A stretch of 41,355 bases of DNA. Origin: an uncultured Muribaculaceae bacterium (GTDB taxonomy: Bacteria > Bacteroidota > Bacteroidia > Bacteroidales > Muribaculaceae). Position 1 is the stretch's first letter, and every line of letters starts with the position of its first letter. The notes below the pieces were generated by a model. The model did no database searches and was not told the DNA's origin. It saw only the letters and a program-made list of their open reading frames with translations. The translations under genes and the position numbers were made by a program. Location of the stretch: positions 1-41,355 of the forward strand of contig CALUMI010000022.1 in NCBI GenBank assembly GCA_944321725.1, read 5' to 3'. Shown piece by piece: positions 16,034-25,500 of this stretch.

Positions 16034-17515
16034 ATGTTACGCAAATTACGATTGACGGTCGCCATTTTGGCTTTATTGGCTGTGACGTTGCTGTTTCTTG
16101 ATTTTACGGGGACGCTGCATGTCTGGTTGGGCTGGATGGCAAAACTACAATTTGTGCCGGCTGTTTTGGCATTGAATGTGGCGGTGGTTGTGGCGTTGGT
16201 GATAGTCACTTTGGTTTTCGGACGTGTATATTGCTCGGTGATATGCCCGTTGGGAATAATGCAGGACATCATAGCATGGTTCGGAAAGCGCGGAAAGAAG
16301 TTGCCTTACGCTTATTCGCCGGCCAAATCATGGTTGCGCTATGTGATGCTGGCTGTGTTTGTGGTGGCTTGTGTGGCAGGCGTGGGCTCGCTTGCCGCTT
16401 TGCTCGACCCGTATGCCTCTTTCGGAAGAATTGCAAACGGATTTTTGCAGCCGTTGTACCAATGGGGCAACAATCTTTTGGCTTATTTCGCGGAACGGGC
16501 CGACAGCTACGCTTTCTATTCGGTGGAAGTGTGGCTGAAAAGTTTGCCGACACTGATAATTGCCGGAGCGGTGTTCGTGTTTGTCTTTGTTCTTGCGTGG
16601 AGAAACGGGCGCACGTATTGCAACACTGTTTGCCCTGTAGGGACGGTGTTAGGCTTTATTTCGCGTTTCTCGTTGATGAAAATTACCATTGACGAGGAAA
16701 AATGCGTCGGATGCCACCTTTGCGCGAGAAAATGCAAGGCTGCATGTATTGACTCGAAAAATCATAAAATAGATTATTCACGTTGCGTCGACTGTTTCGA
16801 CTGCATAGACTCATGCACTCACGACGCGATTGCTTTCCGTGTGGCAAAGCGGCCTGCCGTGCAGACCGGGGCGAAGGAAAAAGTCGACGGCTCGCGCCGT
16901 ATGTTTCTGACCTCAGCTGCGGCTGTCACAGCTACCGGGCTGATAAAGGCGCAGGAAAAGAAAGTGGACGGAGGGTTAGCCGTGATAGAGGATAAAAAGA
17001 TACCTGAACGCGCCACTCGCATTACTCCTCCCGGCTCACTTGGGACAAGGCATTTTTATCAGCATTGCACGGCTTGCCAACTGTGTGTGTCGGTATGTCC
17101 GAATCAGGTGTTGCGCCCTTCCGGAGGCCTGCTTACGTTGATGCAGCCCGAAATGAGCTATGAGAGGGGGTATTGCCGTCCGGAATGCGTGAAATGCTCT
17201 GAAGTGTGTCCTGCCGGTGCTATAAAGCCCATTACCAAAGAGGAGAAAACGGCCATACAGATAGGGCATGCCGTATGGATAAAAGCGAATTGTGTGGTGG
17301 AAACCGATGGCGTGGAGTGTGGAAACTGCGCTCGTCATTGTCCGTCGGGGGCTATACAAATGGTGCCGGAGGATGCCTCTAATCCTGATTCATTGAAGAT
17401 TCCGGCGGTGAATGTTGAGCGGTGTATCGGTTGCGGAGCGTGTGAGAACCTGTGTCCGGCGCGTCCGTTCAGTGCGATATATGTAGAAGGGCATGAGCGT
17501 CACAGAACCATATAA
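16034..17515 (+). CDS. Membrane polyferredoxin, NapH-NapG-like fusion
   Basis: A 493-residue protein. Residues 1-215 are NapH-like: about four membrane segments and the two paired motifs YCSVICPLG (C67, C71) and YCNTVCPVG (C196, C200). Two ferredoxin motifs follow (C224/227/230/234 and C251/254/257/261). At 287-292 lies SRRMFLTSAAAV, a Tat-signal-like sequence in mid-protein, and then four more Fe-S motifs of the NapG pattern (C345-355, C381-392, C420-436, C464-474). I infer that separate NapH and NapG ancestors were fused, with the internal Tat-like segment as leftover or as a last membrane span. The likely job is moving electrons from the quinol pool to an exported reductase. The stop overlaps the next start (TAATG). 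Confidence 0.85.
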   Translation: MLRKLRLTVAILALLAVTLLFLDFTGTLHVWLGWMAKLQFVPAVLALNVAVVVALVIVTLVFGRVYCSVICPLGIMQDIIAWFGKRGKKLPYAYSPAKSWLRYVMLAVFVVACVAGVGSLAALLDPYASFGRIANGFLQPLYQWGNNLLAYFAERADSYAFYSVEVWLKSLPTLIIAGAVFVFVFVLAWRNGRTYCNTVCPVGTVLGFISRFSLMKITIDEEKCVGCHLCARKCKAACIDSKNHKIDYSRCVDCFDCIDSCTHDAIAFRVAKRPAVQTGAKEKVDGSRRMFLTSAAAVTATGLIKAQEKKVDGGLAVIEDKKIPERATRITPPGSLGTRHFYQHCTACQLCVSVCPNQVLRPSGGLLTLMQPEMSYERGYCRPECVKCSEVCPAGAIKPITKEEKTAIQIGHAVWIKANCVVETDGVECGNCARHCPSGAIQMVPEDASNPDSLKIPAVNVERCIGCGACENLCPARPFSAIYVEGHERHRTI

Positions 17516-18909
17516 TGTTTGAAATTATGGAAAACAAGAGCGATAAAAATATAAGCCGGCGCAAATTTTTGAAAATAGTCGGAATAGGGACAGCCACATC
17601 GGCTGCCGCGCTTTATGGCTGCTCTGCGGATTCGGAAAAATCCGGATCTGTGAAAGCGGCTCGTCAGATACCTGCCGATAAGATGACTTATCGCACATCC
17701 CCGAAAGGCGACCGCGTGTCGTTGCTCGGTTACGGGTGTATGCGTTGGCCTACAATCCCGTCGCCCGACGGACACGGCGACATTATAGATCAGGACGCTG
17801 TCAACGAATTGGTCGACTATGCGATAAAGCATGGGGTGAATTATTTCGACACGTCGCCTGTTTATGTGCAGGGCTGGTCGGAAACGTCTACCGGAATAGC
17901 GTTGAGCCGTTATCCGCGCGAGTCGTATTATTTGGCTACTAAATTGTCGAATTTCTCCAATTATACGCGTGACAATTCCATTGCCATGTATCGCCGGTCG
18001 TTCAAGGATTTGCAAACCGATTACATCGATTATTACCTGCTTCATTCCATAGGCAACGGCGGAATAGAAACATTCCGTAAACGTTATGTGGAAAACGGCA
18101 TGATAGATTTTCTTATCGGGGAGCGCAAGGCAGGGCGCATACGCAACTTGGGATTCTCGTTTCATGGCACTGTCGATGTGTTTGACGAGGTGCTTGCCAT
18201 GCACGACAAAGTGCATTGGGACTTTGTTCAGATACAGTTGAATTATGTGGATTGGCGACATGCCTCAGGCAACAATGTTAACGCCGAGTATCTTTATGGC
18301 GAGTTGTCGAAACGCGGTATCCCGGCGATAATAATGGAGCCGTTGCTGGGCGGACGGCTGTCGAATGTGCCTGAGCATATAGTCGCGCGGTTGAAGCAGC
18401 GTCGTCCGGAAGACAGCGTGGCCTCGTGGGCGTTCCGTTTTGCAGGCTCGCATGACGATGTGCTGACAGTGTTGAGCGGCATGACATATATGGAGCATCT
18501 TCAGGACAACATTCTGACATATTCGCCGCTTGTCCCTCTGACAAAAGAGGATTATGATTATTTGGAGGAAACGGCGCAGCTGATGCTTAAATATCCCACT
18601 ATTCCTTGCAATGATTGCCAATATTGTATGCCTTGCCCTTACGGAATAGACATTCCGGCCATATTGTTGCACTATAACAAGTGCGTCAATGAGGGGAATG
18701 TGCCTAAAAGCGGCAAAGACGAGGGGTATGAGCGGATGCGCAGGGCGTATCTGATAAGCTATGACCGTAGTGTCCCGAAATTGCGTCAGGCTGATCATTG
18801 CATCGGGTGCAGGCAATGTGTGGAACACTGTCCGCAGAGCATCGACATCCCCAATGAGCTGCACCGTATAGACCGATTTATCGAACAGTTGAAGCAAGAC
18901 ACGTTATGA
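17515..18909 (+). CDS. Tat-exported aldo/keto reductase with ferredoxin domain
   Basis: A 464-residue protein; a start at 17515 or 17527 (MENKSD) is possible. The N-terminus has a Tat motif SRRKFLK (14-20), a hydrophobic stretch and a lipobox-like ALYGC (C36), so it is probably an exported, lipid-anchored enzyme. The aldo/keto reductase barrel shows LGYGCMRWP, YFDTSPVY (catalytic Asp and Tyr), ATKLS (Lys) and LLHSI (His). The C-terminal Fe-S region has CNDCQYCMPCPYGIDIP and CIGCRQCVEHCPQSIDIP. Such reductases normally use NAD(P)H in the cytoplasm; export together with an adjoining polyferredoxin suggests electrons arrive through Fe-S clusters instead (inference). Overlaps the following gene by 4 nt. 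Confidence 0.9.
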   Translation: MFEIMENKSDKNISRRKFLKIVGIGTATSAAALYGCSADSEKSGSVKAARQIPADKMTYRTSPKGDRVSLLGYGCMRWPTIPSPDGHGDIIDQDAVNELVDYAIKHGVNYFDTSPVYVQGWSETSTGIALSRYPRESYYLATKLSNFSNYTRDNSIAMYRRSFKDLQTDYIDYYLLHSIGNGGIETFRKRYVENGMIDFLIGERKAGRIRNLGFSFHGTVDVFDEVLAMHDKVHWDFVQIQLNYVDWRHASGNNVNAEYLYGELSKRGIPAIIMEPLLGGRLSNVPEHIVARLKQRRPEDSVASWAFRFAGSHDDVLTVLSGMTYMEHLQDNILTYSPLVPLTKEDYDYLEETAQLMLKYPTIPCNDCQYCMPCPYGIDIPAILLHYNKCVNEGNVPKSGKDEGYERMRRAYLISYDRSVPKLRQADHCIGCRQCVEHCPQSIDIPNELHRIDRFIEQLKQDTL

Positions 18910-19325
18910 TTGGGGAATTGAAAACTGCGCTTGAGGAGAGCGGATGCTCTTGCGTGATTGCAAATAACGGAGAAGTCCGGAAATTCCACAAACGCGGAGT
19001 TGCCGATTTGCTGAGCCTTTTGCATGACGAGCCTGAATATTTGCGCGGCTCGGAGATTGCCGACAAGGTGGTCGGGAAAGGGGCTGCCGCATTGATGATT
19101 ATAGGCGGCGCGAAAGAGATTTACGCCGCTGTGCTGAGCAAAAAGGCCGCAGCTTTGTTGTCGCAATACGGCGTTGCGTATTCCTTCGGTACATTGGTCG
19201 ATGGCATAATTAACCGCCAACATACGGGGCCTTGCCCTGTTGAGGCTCTTTGTGCCGACTGCATTACGGCGGAGGAATGTCTGCCGTTGATAGAAAAATT
19301 TGTTTCATCTTTAAATAATGAATGA
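18906..19325 (+). CDS. DUF1893 protein
   Basis: A 139-residue cytoplasmic protein. It shows the DUF1893 pattern: C.CVIANNGEVRKFHKRGVADLL near the start, KVVGKGAAALMIIGGAKEIYAAVLSKKAAALL in the middle (60-90) and a Cys-containing TGPCPVEALCADCITAEEC near the end. From memory, this family has a cytidine-deaminase-like fold with no established activity. Cysteines at about 109, 115, 118 and 124 could bind metal or a cluster. It overlaps both neighbours by 4 nt (ATGA), so it is almost certainly made together with the reductase and the membrane protein. Confidence 0.85.
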   Translation: MIGELKTALEESGCSCVIANNGEVRKFHKRGVADLLSLLHDEPEYLRGSEIADKVVGKGAAALMIIGGAKEIYAAVLSKKAAALLSQYGVAYSFGTLVDGIINRQHTGPCPVEALCADCITAEECLPLIEKFVSSLNNE

Positions 19326-19837
19326 TTATGCAAACAGCAGTAAAATTGTATTCGTTGAATTACAATGAAGTTAAGACGTATATGGTGGCTGCGCTTTTTG
19401 TGGCGGGAAATATTGTTTTGCCGCAACTTTGCCATCTTATACCGCAAGGGGGCATGATATTGCTTCCGATTTATTTCTTCACATTGGTGGCGGCTTATAA
19501 ATACGGTTGGAAGGCGGGTATGCTCACGGCTGTGTTGTCGTCTGTTGTCAACAGCCTGTTGTTCGGGATGCCGGCGGCAGCGTTGCTCCCTGTCATTTTG
19601 GTGAAATCATCGCTGCTCGCAATTTTTGCGGCTCTTGTGGCATCACGCTCGCAAAAAGTTTCGTTGCTGATGCTCGCTTTTGTGGTGGTGGCGTATCAGG
19701 TTGTCGGCGGCGCGGCTGAATGGGCTTTGACAGGCAGTTTTGACGCCGCTTTGCAGGATTTCCGGCTTGGCTATCCGGGCATGTTGCTGCAAATAGGCGG
19801 TGGTTATGCCGTTTTGCGCTATCTGTTGAGAAGATAA
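19322..19837 (+). CDS. ECF-transporter S-component-like membrane protein
   Basis: A 171-residue protein with about five to six hydrophobic segments and the feel of ECF substrate-binding (S) components: a conserved central LLPIYFFTLVAAYKYGWKAGMLTAVLSSVVNSLLFGMPAAALLP. S components bind vitamins or metals and work with an energising ATPase module, which is not in this window. Possible starts are 19322 and 19328. Last gene of the four-gene operon, followed by a terminator. It might take up a cofactor or substrate for the exported reductase, or serve as a membrane partner for the Fe-S proteins; both are inference. Confidence 0.7.
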   Translation: MIMQTAVKLYSLNYNEVKTYMVAALFVAGNIVLPQLCHLIPQGGMILLPIYFFTLVAAYKYGWKAGMLTAVLSSVVNSLLFGMPAAALLPVILVKSSLLAIFAALVASRSQKVSLLMLAFVVVAYQVVGGAAEWALTGSFDAALQDFRLGYPGMLLQIGGGYAVLRYLLRR

Positions 19838-19857
19838 GACAATGACATACATCTTGG

Positions 19858-19893
19858 AAAAGCGTCATGGAATGTTTCCGTGACGCTTTTTTT
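19858..19893 (+). terminator. Terminator of the polyferredoxin operon
   Basis: Stem AAAAGCGTCA (19858-19867) with TGACGCTTTT (19881-19890), extended inward by GGAA/TTCC, followed by further T to 19893. Confidence 0.92.
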
Positions 19894-19923
19894 ATCGGCG
19901 GCTGAGCATCCCGGCTGCTTAAT

Positions 19924-19938
19924 TGCAACATAGTTGCA
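19924..19938. promoter_or_regulatory. Palindromic operator before the metal ATPase gene
   Basis: TGCAAC (19924-19929), ATA, GTTGCA (19933-19938) is a perfect 6-3-6 palindrome. It covers the place where the -33 box of the downstream promoter should be, so a bound repressor would block transcription. The Fur-family protein encoded two genes on is the obvious candidate. Confidence 0.65.
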
Positions 19939-19950
19939 TGGAAAGCTCCT

Positions 19951-19958
19951 TACATTTG
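19951..19958 (+). promoter_or_regulatory. -7 box of the metal ATPase operon
   Basis: TACATTTG matches the Bacteroidota -7 consensus. The -33 area (about 19927-19932) is occupied by the palindrome and lacks TTTG, as might suit a regulated promoter. Confidence 0.65.
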
Positions 19959-19980
19959 CGGTAGAATAAAATGAAGAGTT

Positions 19981-21906
19981 ATGTGTAGCGATTGTTGTCA
20001 CGGAGGAGAATGCCGGAGCGGGAAGCTCCCGAAAAGCAGGAAATGGACAGCTGCGATAGTTTCTGCCGTGCTGTTTGCTGTTGGTGTGTCATTGCAATAC
20101 GGAAACGATGCTTTTGCTGAAAGCCGGTATCGTTGGATATTGTTTGCGCTGGCGTATCTTCCTGTTGGCCTGCCTGTCGTGAAAGAGGCTTGGAATGAGG
20201 GCGTGCATGGAAAAGACTTTTTCAATGAGTTCCTGTTGATGACGATTGCCTCGATAGGCGCGTTTTGCATCGGGGAATATCCTGAGGCTGTGGCTGTGAT
20301 GCTTTTTTATTCCGTTGGCGAGGCTTTGCAGGAGCAGGCGGTTGAGCGGGCGAAAGGAAACATAAAGGCACTGCTTGATGTGCGTCCGGAAACAGCTGTT
20401 GTCATAAACTCTGATGGCTCGGCATCGGTGAGGCATCCTTCTGATGTGTTGCCCGGAATGGTATTGGAAATAAAGGCGGGAGAGCGGCTGCCTCTTGACG
20501 GTGTGCTTCTCGGAGCGGCTGCATCTTTCGACACGGCTGCATTGACGGGAGAGAGCATGCCGCGCCGTGTGGAAGCGGGAGGAGAAGTGCTTGCCGGTAT
20601 GATAGCGTCGGGAGGAGCGGTAAGGATACGGGTGACAAAACCGTTTGCCGACAGCGCATTGTCGAGAATACTCCGGATGGTTGAGGAGGCGAATGAGAGA
20701 AAAGCTCCGGCTGAGCTGTTTATCCGTAAGTTTGCCAAGATATACACTCCGGTTGTGATTTCTCTTGCCGCGCTCATCGTTTTGGTTCTTCCTGTTATTG
20801 CTGATTTCGGATTTTCGGAGGCTCTTTATCGCGGACTTGTGTTTTTGGTGGTTTCTTGCCCTTGCGCTTTGGTTGTGAGCATTCCGTTGAGCTATTTTGC
20901 CGGGATAGGGGCGGCCTCCCGGCATGGAATATTGTTTAAGGGAGGAAATTATCTTTCGGAAATATCGAAATTGAAAACGGTGGTGTTCGACAAAACCGGC
21001 ACGCTGACTACCGGCCGTTTTGCGGTAAGCCGCGTGGAAACAGCTGAGGGCGTGGACCGTAATTATTTGCTCGCTTTAATGGCTTCTGTCGAGTCGATGA
21101 GCGCTCATCCCATCGCAAACGCGATAGCAGAATATTGCAAGGCTGAAAATATAAGTGCCGATTACGCGGTGGAAACTGTGAGCGAATCAGCCGGAGGAGG
21201 ACTTGCGGCTTTTGCCGGCGGGCATAGTGTGGCTGTCGGGAATATGGCTTTCCTGAAGAGGGTGGGGACAGAAAATATGCCGGATTATTCATCGGAGGCT
21301 GAAACTGTTGTGGCTTGTTCTGTCGACGGGAAATATGCAGGTGCTGTATTTATGGCCGATGAAGTCAAGGAGGATGCTGCCGCGGCTGTTAATGGCCTAT
21401 ATTCTGAGGGCGTGGGCAATGTGGCAATATTGTCGGGCGATAAAACCTCTATTGTGGCAGTTTTGGCAAAAAAGATCGGGGTGGCCTGGTTTGCCGGAGA
21501 TTTGCTTCCTGCCGATAAAGTTAACGCGTTTACTGAAATTAAAAAGAAATCAGAAGGGGTTGTCGCTTTTGTGGGCGATGGCATAAATGACGCTCCCGTA
21601 TTGGCAATGAGCGACATTGGTATTGCCATGGGCGGGCTTGGCAGCGATGCCGCCATTGAAACGGCGGATGTGGTCATTCAGGACGATAAGCCGTCGAAAG
21701 TGGCAAAAGCCGTGAGAATAGGGCGTGTTACGAGAAGCATAGTGGTGCAGAACATTGTGTTCGCCATAGTTTTCAAGGTGGCGATACTATTGCTTGGCGC
21801 ATTTGGTTTGGCCGGTTTGTGGGTGGCTGTGTTTGCCGATGTGGGAGTGGCGTTGTTGGCTGTGATCAACGCTTTGCGGATACAGTGGATAGTTGGCGGA
21901 AAATGA
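19981..21906 (+). CDS. P1B-type heavy-metal ATPase (Zn/Cd/Pb class)
   Basis: A 641-residue inner-membrane exporter. All P-type landmarks are present: TGES (189-192), CPC (293-295), DKTGTLT with phosphorylated D337, the HP dipeptide at 376-377 and GDGIND (532-537). A Lys at 599 in the penultimate helix and D620-V-G in the last helix are the P1B-2 signature for Zn, Cd and Pb. There is no N-terminal heavy-metal-associated domain; instead the first 11 residues are Cys/His rich (MCSDCCHGGEC), a likely short metal-binding tail. It is followed by a Fur-family gene after 29 nt and preceded by a palindromic operator, so it is probably induced by metal excess. Confidence 0.95.
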   Translation: MCSDCCHGGECRSGKLPKSRKWTAAIVSAVLFAVGVSLQYGNDAFAESRYRWILFALAYLPVGLPVVKEAWNEGVHGKDFFNEFLLMTIASIGAFCIGEYPEAVAVMLFYSVGEALQEQAVERAKGNIKALLDVRPETAVVINSDGSASVRHPSDVLPGMVLEIKAGERLPLDGVLLGAAASFDTAALTGESMPRRVEAGGEVLAGMIASGGAVRIRVTKPFADSALSRILRMVEEANERKAPAELFIRKFAKIYTPVVISLAALIVLVLPVIADFGFSEALYRGLVFLVVSCPCALVVSIPLSYFAGIGAASRHGILFKGGNYLSEISKLKTVVFDKTGTLTTGRFAVSRVETAEGVDRNYLLALMASVESMSAHPIANAIAEYCKAENISADYAVETVSESAGGGLAAFAGGHSVAVGNMAFLKRVGTENMPDYSSEAETVVACSVDGKYAGAVFMADEVKEDAAAAVNGLYSEGVGNVAILSGDKTSIVAVLAKKIGVAWFAGDLLPADKVNAFTEIKKKSEGVVAFVGDGINDAPVLAMSDIGIAMGGLGSDAAIETADVVIQDDKPSKVAKAVRIGRVTRSIVVQNIVFAIVFKVAILLLGAFGLAGLWVAVFADVGVALLAVINALRIQWIVGGK

Positions 21907-21935
21907 TTATCTTTACGGCATAATGTGATTTTTGT

Positions 21936-22367
21936 ATGGCAGACGAGCGGAAATATTTGGAGATGTTGGCTTTTCGGGAAATAAAGCCTACGGCGTTGCG
22001 TCTTCTGATATTGAAAACAATGGTTGAGAGCGGGTGCGCAATGGCTTTGCTCGACATAGCCGACGCGCTGGAAACGGTTGATAAATCCACTGTTTCGCGC
22101 ACGCTCGCTTTGTTTTTGGAACATCATCTCATTCACAGCATCGACGACGGCTCCGGCTCGTTGAAATATGCGGTCTGTTCGAATGAATGCTCATGCCATG
22201 TCGACGAGCTTCACACGCATTTCTATTGTACGCGGTGTCATCGCACATTATGCTTGCGCGGCCTGCCTGTTCCTGTGGTGCATCTTCCTGAAAACTTTGT
22301 GCTTGAAAGCGTGAACTATGTCATGAAAGGCATTTGTGCGGATTGCCATTCGAAACATAAATTCTAA
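21936..22367 (+). CDS. Fur-family metalloregulator
   Basis: A 143-residue Fur-family repressor. Winged-helix part: RPTALRLLIL-like start (KPTALRLLILKTM), DIADALETVDKSTVSRTLALFLEHHLIHSI. Metal-binding dimerisation part: CSCHVDELHTHFYCTRCHRTLCL (His/Cys cluster, one CxxC) and a second CADCHSKHKF CxxC at the C-terminus, the structural Zn site. It lies 29 nt after the Zn/Cd-type ATPase gene and probably shares its transcript. Position suggests Zn sensing (Zur-like), but Fur-family sensors usually repress uptake rather than export, so the logic here is unusual. The metal cannot be fixed from sequence. Confidence 0.9.
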   Translation: MADERKYLEMLAFREIKPTALRLLILKTMVESGCAMALLDIADALETVDKSTVSRTLALFLEHHLIHSIDDGSGSLKYAVCSNECSCHVDELHTHFYCTRCHRTLCLRGLPVPVVHLPENFVLESVNYVMKGICADCHSKHKF

Positions 22368-22503
22368 AAGTATTATTCTTTTTCTGTCCGTTTGTGCTGT
22401 CGGATTGTCATTATTTTGTTCTTGACTGTCGATAATTATTGCTGTTGAGGACGTTTTTGCTACACTTTCTTTTAAAACAGTCGGGATTGTTGATTTTTTA
22501 TAT

Positions 22504-22511
22504 TATTTTTG
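22504..22511 (+). promoter_or_regulatory. -7 box before the giant adhesin-like gene
   Basis: TATTTTTG fits the consensus; the -33 region is AT-rich without a clean TTTG at the right distance. The rest of the 198-bp gap (22368-22565) shows no RNA gene or strong terminator. Confidence 0.5.
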
Positions 22512-22565
22512 CAACCGATAATAAAAAACGGATTCAAGTATTTAAATTTTATAAAAATAGTGATT

Positions 22566-25500
22566 ATGAGTAGAATCAAGACTTGTTTTACCGCCGTTTT
22601 GTTGGCGGTGTGTCTTGTCTGTTCGTTTTTGACTAAGGCCGGAGGCTTGCCGTTGAAAATGAATTCCGGACAAGAATTGGACGCTTACGGTATCCTGTTG
22701 TTTGACCAAGGGGAACAAAAGTCGGATATCGTTTCGTTCAAACTGCCGTCCGTCGATGGCTTTACCACATTGTTCTCGATGGGGACGGCTCTTTATCCTA
22801 CGGCAGGAGCTTATGCCGACGGGACGTATTATTTTGTGACGGCTCCTCTTGCAAGCTCGTCTACGGCTCCTGACAAACTCTATAGCTATGACTTTGCCGA
22901 AGGGGGATCGCCTGTTGAGGTAGGCACTGTCACCGGCGTGGACAATAAGGCCAATGCGATGACTTATGACTACTCCACCGGTACGATGTACTTTGTGTCG
23001 TCGAATCTCGGAGGCTCGGGCGAGCCCGGTTTCGGAGCCTTGTACACGATTGACCTTGAGAATGCCTCAGTGACGAAAGTGGCTGATTTGGAGCGTTATT
23101 TTTTCGCTTTGGCATGTACTTACGACGGTCAGTTGTACGGTGTGGCCAAATACGGCGATTTCTGCAAAATCAACAAGACTGACGGAACCATAGAAACGAT
23201 TGGCGCCACCGGATACAATCCCACAGGCGACAGCTCGCTTGAGTTCAACCATACGGATGGCATTCTCTATTGGGCTGTCAACAGCATAATAGACGGATAT
23301 GGCGACACTAACGATTATATGTGTACAATCGATGTTGCGACCGGCGCGGCCACGCAGGTGGGAACTCTCGGCTCAGCAGGCGACGCTTCCATAACGGGAA
23401 TGTACATTCCTTTCAAGGCATCGGCTACGGGGACTCCCAACGCTGTTGTCGATTTTATTGTTACGCCTGATGCCAATGGAGCTTGTTCCGCCAAGTTGGA
23501 GTGGTTTAACCCCTCTACTGCCTTTAATGGCGGCGAATTGGTCTCATTGAAGCAAATCGACATTTATCGTAACGGAGAATTGATAGCGAGCCTTGACGAC
23601 GATGTGGCGCGCACACCGGCTGCCGCTGTGGAGTATGTCGATGAGATTGAGGGCGAAACAGGTGTTTTGGCTGAATACAAGGTTGTGCCTGTCAATGAGG
23701 TAGGCGATGGTGTGGAAAGTGTTGTCGAAGTGTTTGTCGGACGCGATGTGCCGGCTGCTCCGGGCAATGTCAGCGTTGAGAAGAACGCACCCGATGAGGC
23801 GGTTTTGTCGTGGGAAGCTCCCACCATTGGCATGAACGGGGGATATATTGACCGTTCGACGTTGACTTATACGGTAAAACGCGGCGATGTGACTGTAGCC
23901 GATGGCATAACAGAATTGCAGTGCAGCGATAAAGTCGCGGAAATAGGCTCTTATGTGTATGAGGTGATTGCCTCTACAGCTGATGGTAAGGGAGGAAAGG
24001 CCGCAACGGAAACTATAGTGCTCGGACCGGCCAACAAGATGCCGTATAGCTGTACGTTCACTTCTGAGGAACTGAAGGCTTGGCAGATTGTCGATGCCGA
24101 TGGCGACGGACGTGTATGGACTCAGGCTTATTCGGGCGGAATGCAGTATAATAATACGGTGTATCCGGTTTCTACAACTCCTTCCGACGACTGGCTCATT
24201 TCCCATGTATTTTATCTTGAGGCCGGAAAAAATTACAAGTTCGGCATGGACATTAAGACTTCGAGTAGCGGCGCGCAGAATGTGAAAGTGTGTCTTGGCG
24301 ACAATGACACTGCGGAAGCGATGACAACCACGCTGCTCGATTTGCAGGACTATAGTTCCGATTATCTGAATTACCAATATCAGTGGAATACGGAGGAAAA
24401 CATTTTTACCGTAGCAGAAACAGGCTACTATAACATTGGTATATACACTTATTCGGCTGCCAAAACAGGATATTTATACATAAACAATGTCGTGCTTGAG
24501 CAGGTGGCTGACAACAATCTGCTCTTGGAGGCATTCTCCGGACCGGCATACGTTGTGGCGGGGAACACTTACAATTATTCGGCGACAGTTCTCAATAAGG
24601 GGAAGAACGCGGCTGCCTCGTATTCGGTTGACTTGATAAACGCCGAATCAGGTGAGGCGTTGGCTTCCGCGGCAAGCGAGTCTGCTCTTGAGGCGGGTGC
24701 TTCGGCTGATATTGCTTTGGAATGGACTCCTAAGGCGGAGGGCAATTTGCAAATTGCCGCAAGAGTGAATTTTGCCGCTGACGAGATTGCGACCGACGAC
24801 ACATCGGAACCGGTGGCTGTCGAGGTGCGTCCTGCCGGCTCAGCCGAGTATATCGAGCTTGGACCGGTGTCGGGTTGGGACCAATATGTCATAGCAAGCA
24901 TGTATTATAAATATGCTGTGGCGCAAAATGTCTACACGGCGGAAGAGCTCGGCCACGATTGCGGTGTGATAGAGTCGTATTCTTTCTTTGTGAACAACGC
25001 TTCTCCGTCGGCGGTTGAGGCCGTGCCGTTCAAGGTGTATATGGCAAACACTTCCAACGCCCCGACCGACCGTGCTTGGATACCGGAATCGGAGTGGACG
25101 CTTGTATATGACGGCATCATCGATGTGGCAGACGGGCAGTCTACAGTTAAGTTGGCTCTTGACAGAAAATTCCAGTTGGAGAAAGGCAAGAACTTGGCTG
25201 TGATGACCACCCACAATCTTGGCGACAAGTACTACAACGGTGTGATGTACGGCACTTACAGCATTGCCGACAGCTATGGAACTTACTACTACAATAACTC
25301 ATGGACGGAGTTCAACTATACTAACTATGGCAGTTCGTCGTTCAACAAGAAAGCGGCCATTGCGTTGGATATGCAGTGTTCGGGAGCTGTGGTTTCCGGC
25401 ACGTTGACGAATGCCGACGGTGAGCCTGTGGCAGGTGCGACAGTTATGCTGTCGGTCGACAGTGTCACCACAAAATCAGATGACAACGGCGTGTACACTT

